Notes under the pieces: model-generated
Database searches by the model: none
What the model saw: only the letters and a program-made list of their open reading frames with translations
Told to the model about the DNA's origin: nothing
Position numbers and translations under genes: made by a program
In this document: positions 44,811 through 56,558 of the stretch, piece by piece
Numbering within the stretch: position 1 is the first letter of the stretch
Layout of the letters: every line of letters starts with the position of its first letter
NCBI GenBank assembly: GCA_002633025.1
Contig: NMRB01000557.1
Location: forward strand, 36,452 to 100,451
Source: Notospermus geniculatus
Taxonomy: Eukaryota; Nemertea; Pilidiophora; Heteronemertea; Lineidae
DNA: 64,000 nt
Reading direction: 5' to 3'

Positions 44811-45679
44811 GGAAAAATGACTAATTCCACTTCGTAAAGAACACAAAATTATAAGCCTGAGAAAAAGAAAAAAAAATAATTACATTATTTATTTAAAGGT
44901 ATATTTTTGAACAGATACATGTACTTAAAAAGACTAATGTCGCCTTCCAAACTCCAAGTCCAGTAAAGACGTAACGCTTTTTATTAATGGGTTGTAGGAA
45001 TTTCAAGACACATCAATGGATTTGTCTACTTTTTAAAAATTCTTCTTCATTTTGATTATTTTAAAGACATTCGCGACCAGACTTTTTTCAACATCTAATA
45101 CAAAGCACCTCAATACTGGCAGGGGATAACACCCAATACAATATCCCAATAGAACAAGGACGTCGTCAGCTTCATTTTGATACCAATATATCCCTGCTAC
45201 CAGTTCAAAACTTTATAGTCTGTAAATAAGTCCACTTTTCCCACTTTTCCACGAATATCAGAAAAAGGAAGTAGAAAATGCATTCGTTGCTATTTCGTGT
45301 AATGCATTCTCCAATGAAACGGACATTTCTGTTACACCAAAACCGTTTGAGCGATCTTCACGAAATTTTCTCCACTTGTTCATGGTACTGCCATATAGTA
45401 CTATGCAAAACACACCGAAAGAGGGAAATTTCCATATTTGGCGATGAAAGTTTTAAAATTGGTATATGTAATGGAATAGGCCCTAATTAATGGCATGCTT
45501 CTTGTCATTAACGGTTTCTTTGATCAAAAAGTGTTGCATCTGATACAACATCCAGAGTTTTAGAGGGGCGTTTTAAATTACAGATAATAAGAGGAAATAC
45601 CCTATTTAAGCAAGGGATGACAATTCTGTGTCGTTTTGTAAATACGCTACGAAAAAGTCCCGTTGGAAAGCCAATGTGT

Positions 45680-45845
45680 TGGTATATAAGTTGCGCACGT
45701 TCTTCCTCAATTATCTGACTGCTTTGTTGCCAAATTCACCGTTGCTGAATCATTTTTCAATTTGTATGAACGACCAGGAAGCCGCCTACGTAACTGTCCC
45801 GCGTCATCACGATTTTTTTCAGTCCTTAAATACCTTTTGGTGAAC
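45680..45845 (-). pseudogene. Second diverged copy of the transporter upstream segment
   Basis: It is a direct, diverged repeat of 44500-44640, about 1.2 kb apart. No intact reading frame. Confidence 0.4.
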
Positions 45846-46204
45846 ACGCGAATATCTTTTATCTCGCAAGGTCATGTACAAGGAAAGATTGTAGAATCTG
45901 CCATTCAAAAAGCTGCTTCATACCCCGTGAGTCAACATTTCTGCCCAAAGAATCTATCTTAATGTAAGCATCGAGTGATATTTTCAGTGTTTCTGAAAGC
46001 CCGGACATCCAGAACTTCCCCTGTAGCTCCTTCAGTAGACTGAGTTGGAGCAAGACATCGCGGATTCGAAACAAGCTGGGGTCCTTGGCTTTTTCAAGTG
46101 CAGCTATGGCGCCAACGCGTTTGAGGGAATTTGCTGAAGCCGAGAAGGCGTATGTGATTGATACAAATCCCTGGTGGATAAAGCCTATACGTCGGTCTAT
46201 GCAC

Positions 46205-46305
46205 TTTTATAATCAGTTTTTACTCCTCGGCCCGCGGGCGGCCCGAGGGGTATTGTCGTTCCCTGCGGCGGCCGTCGGTGTGTCTGTCTGTCCGTCTGTC
46301 CAGTG
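46205..46305 (+). repeat. Head of a hairpin-started dispersed repeat
   Basis: The hairpin TACTCCTCGGCCCGCGGGC.. / ..CCCGAGGGGTA is followed by a GTCTGTCCGTCTGTCC run. It leads directly into the tandem units that follow. Confidence 0.55.
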
Positions 46306-46860
46306 ACGACGTTACTACTCTAGCACGTTCAAATTAAATCGGATTTTCCTGATTTTTGGTTTGAAGGTATATATATGGGTCCTCCACGAACCTATCGATT
46401 TTCGGCCAAATCGGACTTCCCATTTGGTCATTAGGGGGCGCTTTGCAAAAGCGACGTTACCGCTCTAGCACGTTCAAATTTAATCGGATTTTCCTGATTT
46501 TTGGTTTAAAGACTGTATATAATTTGGGTTCTTCACAAGCCTATCGATTTTCGGCCAAATCGGACTTCCCATTTGGCCACCAGGGGGCGCTTTGCAAAAA
46601 CGACGTTACCGCCCTAGCACGTTCAAATTAAGTCTGATTTTCCTGATTTTTGGTTTAAAGGTCAATATATGTGGGTCCTCCACGAACCTATCGATTTTCG
46701 GCCGAAACGGACTTTCCATTTGGCCACCAGGGGGCGCTTTGCGAAAACGACATTACCACTCTGGCACGTTCAAATTAAATCTAACTTTTCTCATTTGTGG
46801 TGGAAAGGTGTATGTGTGGATCCTTCACAAACCTATCGATTTTCTTCACATATCACACAT
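46306..46860 (+). repeat. Four tandem ~145-bp units
   Basis: Units starting near 46310, 46453, 46599 and 46744 each contain 'cgacgtta.c.ctagcacgttcaaatt', 'tcctgatttttggtt.aa', 'cctatcgattttcggcc' and 'agggggcgctttgc'. The last unit is cut short and drifts into unrelated sequence. Confidence 0.85.
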
Positions 46861-47189
46861 GCAACGTTCAATGAACACATAATTCAGTTTACACCCACAG
46901 CCGAGGGGTGTTAAGTGCGAATAGCACGGTATTTTTACAGTATGCTATCCCACAATGTCACATTGCGCACAAGCTGAAAATGACCGAAAACTTTCCCCGA
47001 AATCAAAGAATAACATTGTACATAAAAACATAACTATGTATTCCATTGTGTAACAAGTTACAAAGAGCACGGCGATAAAACGGCGTGTAATCAGACAGTT
47101 TAGCTCGTTTTTAACACAATTTCCAGAAAATAATACTGGCGAGGTCGATTATTTCAACAGAAAATAACGTAAAAGAAGTTTCATAGGAA

Positions 47190-47860
47190 ATCCAAGACAC
47201 CCGGCCGCTGTTAAAAACACATATGCAATGACCTTGATGATCAGAGGTCAAGGTCGAGGTCACGCTTTGATAATTTGAAATATCTCTGCCTATGGTAGAG
47301 GTAGAGGCACGATATCATCAACTATTCGGTTATTGAGGATGCCGATTTTGATTATGCAATGACCTTGATGATCAGAGGTCAAGGTCAAACTTGATGATTT
47401 GATTTGAGCACATCAACAAAATGGCTGCGAGCATGCAGCCTGTCCATGCCTGTAGGTTCCTCTTCAACAAGCGGGAACCATCAGACATTTACAATGTCAT
47501 CTTGTTGACAGGCGTTTTCGTATTGGCTACAACTGTATACTTCTATGTAATAGGGGCCTTATAGGTTAATCTCTTGCGATTTTAACAGTCACGCACGATT
47601 AGGGAAAAATCGCGCTTCGTAAATACGGCCCAGTATGTTTTGTATCGTCCGACAGCGAGTGGCAGGGCACATTCACCCCGGTCCATGGACCACTTCATTT
47701 AACTTTAAACATCTGCCTCTATTCAACATGTTGAAATGTACCTACCATTCCCACTGACGGACCCAAAAAAGCGTAATCGCATGTCAGACTATTTGAGAGT
47801 TTAGGGTGACATATGTGATAGGGAATCCAAGACACCCGGCCGCAGTTAAAAACATATTTG
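47190..47860. repeat. Direct repeat pairs
   Basis: 'atccaagacacccggccgc' plus 'gttaaaaaca' occurs at about 47200 and 47824. 'gcaatgaccttgatgatcag' plus 'aggtcaaggtc' occurs at about 47226 and 47356. A GGTCCATGGACC palindrome like that ending HR1 lies at about 47681. Non-coding. Confidence 0.6.
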
Positions 47861-48990
47861 CCGTCATCTACACCCACATGCAATTCATTGTTGATCATAA
47901 AAACAAAGTTGTTCAACATGATTTGAATGAATAAGCACAGCTGCAAAGTCTGACAGATTGTCGATGATATTCAAATTCAGTATGTTTTCTATCGTCAGCA
48001 ATGTCATCCAGTGTAGGCCTACCGGTACCACGTTTTTAGGGCGTCCAAAGGTTGTACATCAATACATGAAGTATCATATATTGCGCCCTACTGTTCTGGA
48101 TGTGAAAAATGTTCGACCAAATTTTGTGAAAAACGTCATCAAAATATGCATTCACGTGGCAGAGAATCCCATAAAACGTCATTCATGACCTTTGAACACA
48201 GTGAAATTTAGGTCAACGATATTCGATAGGGAATTCGTCTAAGAGTATTGTCTGTTGATGCATTTTCTTTTCAACATTAATAAAAAGAAGAACGAAATTA
48301 TGAAACTGTATTGGCACAGTGTTTCTGATGACAATTTATTGTGATGCAGCACCCGTGTAAGCATCTGAGCTTATAGTGGTGATTTTGTCAATTCCGAATT
48401 GTTCTCTTGGTCCTCACGCATGACCATGCTCCGTGGAGAGGATGCAGTGTATCACATAACAAAGGCTAGGACATTTTGTGTTGTTAAAATTTAGACAGCG
48501 TTCAGTTGACGTCATCGCGTCATGATCCAAGTCCATAGAGATATTATTGCGAGTTTTTTTTCAAAAGGTTAATGAGAACCTTGCATGAAATACTAGGCCT
48601 ACTGCCTTCGGAACTCTATTTGATGCGGATACTTATCATTTAAAAAAAGGTGTAGGCCTAATTACCGTATAGCAGCCGTCAACTGTCGCCATTTTGCTCG
48701 ATTCAAAGTTTGAGTGGGCCATATAAACAACCGAGCGCATGAAAATAAATCGTCAAATCACTTACGTCTGTTAGTTATTGAATGACAGCAGCTGGATTAG
48801 TTTGAAAACCCGGAGGAAAACAAAGCGAATAATCCATACGACCTGCTGTGGAAGAATGCAATCCCACCTCAATCTGACTGATGACTTCAGCCAAGCTTCA
48901 CCATGTTCACCGCACAACGTTTTGACGTCATCACCAGTGGTATTGACGCTGTGCTTCTAGGCTAACAGCAACATGTGACCAGTGGATTAT
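47861..48990. other. Non-coding stretch
   Basis: No gene recognised. The short open frames lack domains or splice signals. Confidence 0.4.
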
Positions 48991-49439
48991 AGCTGTGGTA
49001 ACACTACATAAATCCCCGTGCTTTCCCCGGGGATTTTGCGGTTACACCTATAAATCGCCGGGTCTAAATAGACCCGTGTCTGAAATCCCCGTGCTTATTA
49101 GCCCCAGCGAGCTCGAAAGGGCAACGCCGGGGCTATTTAGACACGGGGATTTTATGTAGTGTAACCGCGAAATCCCTGTGTTTATTTGTAGTTCCAAGCA
49201 CCCGGCGACAGACGGCGATGCAAATCGATGAGTCATGCGCATGCGTATAGGATATTTCACGCCTCCAGTAGCCACTCGATGACAGAGAGTTGCCTACATA
49301 CAGTGCCCCTATCGCCGGGATACATAACTTATTACCAATCGCACTTTTAGTAGTGTAACCGCTCGCCGTGTTTTTTCTTGTTCGGAAAAACCCCGTGTCT
49401 CAAAAAGCACGGAGATTTTGGATAGGTGTAACCACGGCT
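48991..49439. mobile_element. MITE with GTTACAC ends and CCCCGTG words
   Basis: AGCTGTGGTAACACTACATAA at the left faces ..TAGGTGTAACCACGGCT at the right. The internal boundary 'tatgtagtgtaaccgc' near 49155 repeats the end motif, so two units may be joined. Words CCCCGTGC and GCACGG lie near each end. Confidence 0.6.
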
Positions 49440-50910
49440 AAAGTTAATTTGAGTTACGTGACCAACTAAAGCAGATGACGCGTAGGTTTATGAATGAAAA
49501 GTGAGTTCTTTTCGTAAACAATGGTATGAGTTCAAGTCACCGGGCCAATAACAGACCTCAAGTCCAATAGTCCTTTGGTTAGTCATTCACATATTTCGCC
49601 TACATCCAACCTCGCCAGATGATCAATGAAAGATTAGACAAATCGGAAAAGTTACTGGGGCGATCATAAAATATTCTCGGACGAGGTATAAGCCAATTGA
49701 CTATGAATAAGGACTTTAAAAAGCAAGCCTTGCGATTGGGTGACCAGGGACCATGGCACAAGTCAAACTGAGTGTCATGAATTTGGCCTTTCGAAGCCAT
49801 AGAAAAACGTTCATATCATCAAAAGTGCTGAAGTAAGTTACCATTAAGAACTTACACAATAGTGTTTAAACAAATGGGTATCTTTATGTCCCCGATGTTT
49901 TTTAAAAAGTTCAATTGAGAATTACAAAAATTACAGCCACTTTTTGAGAGCCGATTACATAATATTGTCGTGAAAGCAATCATTCAAAAGCGTTGGAATT
50001 ATATGACCAAGGCATGGAAATTCCATATAACACAAACCCGATCAGATTTGGTCAGTTTGTTCAAAAGATATTTTAAAAACGAGGTGTAGATTAAATTAAT
50101 GCTGAGGGGTGTAAATTTGAATAGACTTACATCCGCACATTGAACGCTAATGGTGCTGAAAATAGTTCTGTTATCTTCATAAATAGGATTCAAGGCATCA
50201 AGTTGACAGATTCATGTACCCCAACACCACAAAAAAGTTGGGAAGCTCCTAACTATTACATAAAGCCAAAGTTCAGGCAATGAGAGGCATCTGGTGGCAA
50301 CGCATGAAGTGTATCTCTCAGTTACTACATCGTTCGCATTTAAAACTTTGTTTGATTCCTTAATGATATTACCTCCTTCCCACCCAAGTGGTCAAAATTA
50401 TAATGACTCTCAGCGGGTGTAGAAATGGGAATAGTTTTTGTGAAGATACCCCATAAGAGAACATGATACATGTATACTCTTATTAGACCGAACACTGTCC
50501 CGATTAAAAATACTAGGACAGACGCAAGCAAATGCATAAAACAATCATGGCGCCCGCTGGTCTATATTTAACCCTCCCAGAATAGCAATTATTTTGTATC
50601 ACCATTCACTGCCCGTTTCAGGCATTTAGCTTGCATGGGTTTTAGACAGCAGTAAGCTGTTTGCCTTCTTTCATTCAGCTGAGCTAAAGCTAACTTTGAT
50701 CTCAAGCAAAAATCTATGTTTTTCTGAAATTTACTCATGATTTACGAAAGCATGCGTAAGTTGTGGGAGCCGCCATCTTGTCAAAATGTCACATGACCCA
50801 AGTTTGCTCTTGGAGCTGTAGAATGACGTCATTCGTCGCGAATCCGCCGTAGATAATTTGCTATTACCGGTCTTCGAATGCAAGCTGCCCAGAAGACCGG
50901 GTACCAGTCT
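49440..50910. other. Non-coding stretch
   Basis: No gene recognised, and no clear repeat structure was found by eye. Confidence 0.35.
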
Positions 50911-50919
50911 ATATTCTTG

Positions 50920-51050
50920 TATAAATAACCCGCCGACGCCAGCTCGTGTCCCTTCTGATGATAATTAAGCTGTTAAAAAATTTCTTGAAGCTCGAGAATA
51001 TCTTCTGCAAACCAACTTTCAATAGCTGTCAGTTTTCTGCAGAAGGTGAG
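50920..51050 (+). promoter_or_regulatory. Possible promoter and 5'UTR exon
   Basis: TATAAATA (50920-50927) is followed at normal distance by a G+C-balanced stretch ending in tandem donors, AGAAG|GTGAG (51045/51046) and GTGAG|GTAAG (51050/51051). The next plus-strand coding exon with a 5'UTR acceptor is 57926, the secreted protein's first coding exon, so it may be that gene's promoter. Inference only. Confidence 0.35.
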
Positions 51051-51278
51051 GTAAGGAAGTAATTAAGTGGAAATGAAAGGTAAATTTCAAAGTTTAATAT
51101 ACATGTACACCGTAACTCTGTCGGTCTGGCGTCATACGCTACATTTGTAAAATACGCGCTTGCAGTTGGTGATATTTGTGGTACCGACCATTTCCTGAAA
51201 TATAATAGCTTCTGGAAATGAAGTCCAAGTTTTTCTTATATCGTTCTTCGTGTTTCGTCAGGTTTTCGAAACCTCACT

Positions 51279-52734
51279 AATAGGGAGTTTCCGCATCGTC
51301 ACGAATTACGAATGACGAAACGAGTTTAGGACGTTGATGACGTTACGTCATGACGCTGTTTCTTTGTCCAAAATCCGTGGTGGTCTGACTTTCGGCCTTC
51401 TGAACGATGTGACAACCTCTATTTAACACCACCTCATTACCTTACAGTGACATTTCAAGCATTTATTCCACTGCTCAAGTATGCCAAGTATATATTCAAT
51501 TGTCATCTCTGTGCGCAGAAAAGCCCCAGAAAACATTTCTTGTAAATGAAAATTACCAATTCGTAATTCGTAAACTACAGGGTGACCCAAAAAAAGCTGC
51601 CCCCGTAAAAATGTTAATAAATCCTACAAAGATCAGTGAAATTTCTTCAAATTTGGTACACCTGAACTTCAGTCTGTGGATGATCTTCCCACAAAGTTTT
51701 AGCCATCTGAGTCAGTTTGTAACGAAATTCTATGTTCTTTCCAAAATGTGCTCCAAATGGCGTCCTCGGCATTGCAGGCACACTTGCATACGTAGCGCAA
51801 AATTTTCAATGACTCGCGCACATTCCTCCTTGGGGATTTGCCTGATTTTTGTTGTGATTGCTGCCTTCAGTTCACCAATTGTTTGTGGATTGTTCTCATA
51901 CACATTATCCTTGAGGTACATTATGCTTTAGAAATCTGGGGGATTCAAGTCCGGTGAATGCGCTGCCCATTCAACGCCGCACCTCCTGCTAATCAGTCTG
52001 TCTTCAAATGACTCTCTCAGCCAGGCTAAGGACACATCTGATGTGTGAGGGTCGGCCCCCGTCTTGCTGGAACCACTGTTAATCTCGATCAATACCTCTG
52101 CCTCGTCCCAATGATGTCAAAACTTCTTCAGTACTGCCACATAGCGCTCTGTGTTCACCGTTTGAGCTCGCTGATTTTCATCCTCGAACCAATATGGGTC
52201 AATGTCTGATGCCATGTTTTGAAATCGTTTTCGATTTTTATTGTGGGGTATCTCAAGAATAATGTGTATGAGAACAATCCTCAAACAATTGGTGAACTGA
52301 AGGCAGCAATCACAACAAAAATCAGGCAAATCCCCAAGGAGGAATGTGCGCGAGTCATTGACAATTTTGCGCTACATTTGCAAGTGTGCCTGCAACGCCA
52401 AGGACGCCATTTGGAGCACATTTTGGAAGAACATAGAACTGCTATACAAATTGACTCAGATGGCTAAAACTTTGTGGGAAGATCATCCACAGACTGAAGT
52501 TCAGGTGTACCAAATTTGAAGAAATTTCACTGATTTTTGTAGGATTTATTAACATTTTTACGGGGGCAGCTTTTTTTGGGTCACCCTACGAAGATCTACG
52601 GCCATCTTCGTCAAGACGAAACGAATTCACACGACGTCACGAAAACGACGCAACGTCATTCGTCAAAATGATGACGTCATAGTCAAAGCATATTCGTAAA
52701 TCGTAATTCGGAGATGTTGCGGAAACTCCCTATT
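51279..52734. mobile_element. Inverted-repeat element enclosing a mariner remnant
   Basis: AATAGGGAGTTTCCGCA (51279) is repeated inverted at 52718-52734. Inner words 'gaattacga' and 'gatttacg' face each other near both ends. The mariner remnant at 51578-52586 is nested within it. Confidence 0.7.
51578..52586. pseudogene. Mariner/Tc1-type transposase remnant in inverted arrangement
   Basis: The ends AGGGTGACCCAAAAAAAGCT and its inverse continue as inverted arms of about 350 bp. On the minus strand (about 52240 down to 51730) the mid-to-C-terminal part of an IS630/mariner transposase is visible: WFQQDG, an SPDLNPPDF-like motif, then NVYENNPQTIGELK and ECARVIENF, with a frameshift and stops. 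On the plus strand (about 52228-52467) only the C-terminal part is repeated. The N-terminal half is missing, so the element is dead. It looks like a 3' end fused to an inverted copy of itself. Confidence 0.8.
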
Positions 52735-52995
52735 GTTTGACCAAACAAGAACAGCGCTGGGAGTGGATTCCATGCATTGCTTATCAAAACCGCGTAGGCA
52801 GAATTAAGTCCCGTCTCCACTGATCGCGATTCGTTGAGGCGCGCGCGGCAAAGCACGCAAACAAAGGAAAATCGCGCGCGTTGCCCAATCGCACGCAAGT
52901 GGAAACACCGCTTTAAATGAGGCACATTGGTCGCTTTTTCACGAAAAAAAACCCCAAACAAACATTGAACTGATTATCCAGCTGTAGACACTTAA

Positions 52996-53342
52996 AGGGA
53001 GACTCCATTCATTGTGTAAAATGTTGAATTTTTGCAATATCGTTAATACATTCAAATTCATTGATATCTGTAACATGTCTTTTTTAAACACTCAGCAAAC
53101 CCATCATTTTAAGCATTTTGATTGCTTGCCAAGGGAACCATTGCACAGCACACGTGACGTGATATGTGTTAAATGCATATTTATGAAGGTACAACGAATA
53201 TGCGTAGGCAGTCACAGTATTTGCTCATTCACTACAATAAAGGTCTTCAGCCTATGGACACTAGTGACCATATCACAACTCATGGCAATAGTCTCCATGG
53301 GTTGATAAAAATTCAGAAGTTTACACTAAGTGGAGTCTCCCT
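52996..53342. mobile_element. TTAA MITE with AGGGAGACTCCA ends
   Basis: AGGGAGACTCCA.. and ..TGGAGTCTCCCT are perfect 12-bp inverted ends flanked by TTAA (52992-52995 and 53343-53346). 'attgtgtaaa' and 'tttacactaa' extend the match. 347 bp, non-coding. Confidence 0.85.
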
Positions 53343-53548
53343 TTAAAAGTTGCATCAGAACAAAATGTCTGTATTTTTTTCGTTTTATTTAATCATGACA
53401 AATGACGTCGTCTTGATCACATGATGTTTGGATTATACGCTCCTGCAAGGAGAGCTCTGGCCATACGTCTACTTGGAGCGTCAGACCTCTAGTGGAACTT
53501 GCCCGAGTGGAATTTAAAGTGCAGTAAACTGTATTTCATTTTTCGTAG

Positions 53549-53572
53549 ATCATCCATCAACTGAACAAGAAG
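53549..53572 (+). CDS. Possible 24-nt micro-exon (IIHQLNKK)
   Basis: It lies between TTTTTCGTAG (53548) and AGAAG|GTAGGT (53572/53573), and encodes IIHQLNKK if read in phase 0. It sits between the putative promoter at 50920 and the signal-peptide exon at 57926, but cannot precede that exon's start codon as coding sequence unless it is UTR. Weak. Confidence 0.2.
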
Positions 53573-53638
53573 GTAGGTGCCATGCAACTTCCGTTTGACA
53601 GAAATGGTATGTGTATACGAATATGATGGTTACTTTAA

Positions 53639-54419
53639 AGCGAACTGGTCGTGTCATAGGTATCTGAATAGAGAATCAAACGCCGCCATCTTAAAACCTA
53701 TTACTGTACTCACTTTGAGAATTTATTGTCTACTAAGGGTAGATTCATTCTCCGTTTTGCGCTTTGAGCTTGTGCCAAACTCTACAACAGTGCCGATTTT
53801 CTCCACTACGTTACACAAATAGACACTGTCATCGACCAGTCGCCGCCATGTTTGACCGCATCACTCCTCCTAATGGAGCTACCGTTAGGAGCCTGATTAC
53901 AATTGGTAGATATTTTTCCATTTAACCTTCCGCTGCACTACTTTTCAAGATGGTAACTTTCGAATGATACTAGGGGCTGTTGGTTAAACCTCGTCCCAAG
54001 ACCCACTAGTGTCAAGATTGGAGCTTGTGCGTTCCCTATATTTATTATTTTATGCGTGGTACCAATAATAGCCCTGTTTACACTACATAGAAATCTCCGG
54101 GTTTTTGGAGGGTTTTTGAGACCCGTGTCAAGCCCGGCCTGAGACCCGGCGCGCGACAACAATACTAAGTTCTTGTGACGAGGACCTATATTAAGCCCTC
54201 CAAAAACCGTTCGAGCTCGGATAGGCTAATTAGCACCGGGGGGTTTCATCCCCTGGTCTATTAGACCCGCGCAATTAACAGGTGTAAACAGAAAAAGCCC
54301 GGGGGCGTCGCAGCTTTTTATGTGGTGTAAACAGGGCTAATAAAATTCTTTTTTCTACCACGCACTCACATAGGAAACGGACAGGCGCAAAGCGCACTAA
54401 CGCAAAGTATGAATTCGCT
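53639..54419. mobile_element. TTAA element, AGCGA family, 781 bp
   Basis: AGCGAAC.. and ..GAATTCGCT are flanked by TTAA (53635-53638 and 54420-54423). The terminal match is short. It contains the nested MITE at 54070-54338. Confidence 0.5.
54070..54338. mobile_element. MITE with AGCCCTGTTTACAC ends
   Basis: The ends are 14-bp perfect inverted repeats, extended by CACATA or TACATA. AAT lies on both sides (54067-54069 and 54339-54341). Words such as CCCGGG and GAGACCCG recur inside. Related in end sequence to 11933-12148, 39365-39563 and 48991-49439. Confidence 0.75.
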
Positions 54420-54684
54420 TTAAGAGCATTGAACAACTGCTTGACATTGCTGCCTTTGAATAGCATTTGAAACACGGGTCAACTGCAAATCTAGGCCTGC
54501 CTGGGGATGGAATTTGCTAAAATACGGAATTTGTAATTCATAAATTGTAAATTTTATTTCAAGAACCAACCTTTGTCTCGGGTCAAAGGAGGCCTTTGGG
54601 TACCTTCCTTTAGCAAAGGTTGGGGCGTTTCAAGAAAATTGTCCTGGTACTACAGATAATCTGTGAGCATAAAGAGAGTCTTAA

Positions 54685-55464
54685 GGTCGATCTATAGTCA
54701 TTGGGTTTCCCCCAAACAAGCCCATTCCAAGCGACCCATTGGCGTGTAACTGAATGAATCATAATGAATAATAATTGCCTCTAGTCTGTTCGCCAATTTT
54801 AGGCCGCGTTAGCGCTCAAATAGATTTTATTGTTGTCAGTCAATTATAGGCCTTGGCATTCAATGGTCCGCTGATTTGCCCACGTAATATTTGGAAACGC
54901 ACTATAGTGAACGTGTGTTGCAAATAGTAAACAAACCCACGTGAAGAATGAAGTTTCAAAATTGTGAGCAGTTTTTCTCCCACTTTTATAAACATTTTTC
55001 AAACTTTGAAAACGGAAGTGTGTTGTTCACCAAATCGAGCTTGTCGGTATAACAGCCGATTCTGGGTTTTTGAAGTAGATGTCCGCGAAAATTACGAAAA
55101 GAGAACATTTTGTGTAGTAAAAGTCAAACATGGTTAATTATAAGCTTAATTAGCATATTTTTTAAAAATCTGCGGTTATACCGACATGCGCTAGGTATGG
55201 CTGCGTCTTTTCCAACAGAGTTTGCTTCGATGCGACATAGCATGCTGACGTAAAATTGCTCAAGGAAATTTTTTCGGCCTTTCCAACAAAGTCATCTTTC
55301 TGGGCAATCCGGAAATAGGATCCAATTATTTAGGGTGAAAGTTCACTTAGATGCTTCGTACCTAACGTACCGTACAAGAAATGTTTTTGTAATCATTGTT
55401 ATCAATGAATTATCACGAGTTTAAGTTGGGCAGTTCGGCGGCACCCAATGGGTATAGATCGACC
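54685..55464. mobile_element. TTAA MITE with GGTCGATCTATA ends
   Basis: GGTCGATCTATAGTCATTGGG at the left and the inverse ..CCCAATGGGTATAGATCGACC at the right are flanked by TTAA (54681-54684 and 55465-55468). 780 bp, non-coding. Its right TTAA is also the left TTAA of the next element. Confidence 0.8.
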
Positions 55465-55468
55465 TTAA

Positions 55469-56254
55469 GGTGACATTCCACGTGAGAGAAAATGTCGACA
55501 TTTTCTCTCAGCCGACTGTCGACAGAAATATCTGTGGCCCGTCCACATGAGAGAAAAGTGCGCAGAGAGTCAGTATCAGCAAGATAGTTTCTAGCTTTCG
55601 CAAGTTTCTCTCGAGAGAAATTTTTATTGCCTATTCCACGTGAGAGTAAAACTGTCAGGAAACAACCAGCTATGGTCATTGTTCCCTCCACGTGCAAGTA
55701 GGCCTATGTTGGCTTCGAGAAGAACACAGGTAGCAGCAGCGACTGCTGTCCACATCTTCTTCACAGGAACCAATTTTCCGCCGAACTGATTCAGTTCGGC
55801 GGAAAATTGGTTCCTGAGATTATATCATTCTTCGGACTTCGCCAACTTTCCTCTCAACAGCTGCTGCAATTTCCTTCCACGCAATTGATTTCTTCATTCT
55901 GTCCATATGAAGTTTTGATTCAACATCCCATGAGATGGTTCTCGTATTCACTAATTAGCTGGACGGTATCGTTCCAGCTCCAGTCTTTGGCTCCCTCAAT
56001 TGCTGATGTTGGCCTGAAGGTCTCCAAACGAATGCATAGAAACTGTCTGGAACTTTATTGCAGGATAGAAGATGTCCTATTTACTGCGAGCACTGTCTGA
56101 CACTATAAAAAGTGTCTGACATAATCAACCTTTTCTGCGTCCACATGACATAAAATCGCTCAGCTATAAACTTCTGACATTTATTGATCCCTCTCGTACA
56201 GCTGCTCGCAGAGCGATGTCCACATGCGAGAAAACTCTCACGTGGAATGTCGCC
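55469..56254. mobile_element. TTAA MITE with GACATTCCACGTGAGAG ends
   Basis: GGTGACATTCCACGTGAGAG and its inverse (one change) are flanked by TTAA (55465-55468 and 56255-56258). The word CACATGAGAGAAA or its complement recurs near both ends, and 'tgtcgac' motifs lie just inside. A 51-bp palindrome sits near the middle. Confidence 0.85.
55765..55815. repeat. 51-bp perfect palindrome
   Basis: Two identical inverted 25-base arms (AGGAACCAATTTTCCGCCGA.. outward to inward) flank a single T at 55790. It would extrude as a cruciform or fold as a loop-less hairpin. Confidence 0.95.
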
Positions 56255-56558
56255 TTAAGTGTCCCTTATTTAAAGGGTGCCTTTACCGACATTGTGGTAA
56301 AGGACATCCTAAAAGACTGCCGCACACTGGATCTATCTGCTGAGCAAAAAGTCATTCGAGACCGTTTGCTCAGCAGACAACTCGCGTGTGGGCGATTTTT
56401 TTCGGTGAGTTTTCTACCTCGCGAGGCAGAAAATACGCGCACACGCTACCCTTTCGACTGCTAGAGCGACTGGAGATTTGCAGGATTTGCGTCAGATCGT
56501 TGCACCAATTGTTCATGACCAAGTGACCAGTCACTGTGGTTGCCCGATTAATCGTATA

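Noticed and set aside
52219-52467. 82-codon plus-strand gene
   Set aside because: It is only the C-terminal piece of a mariner-type transposase, within an inverted remnant.
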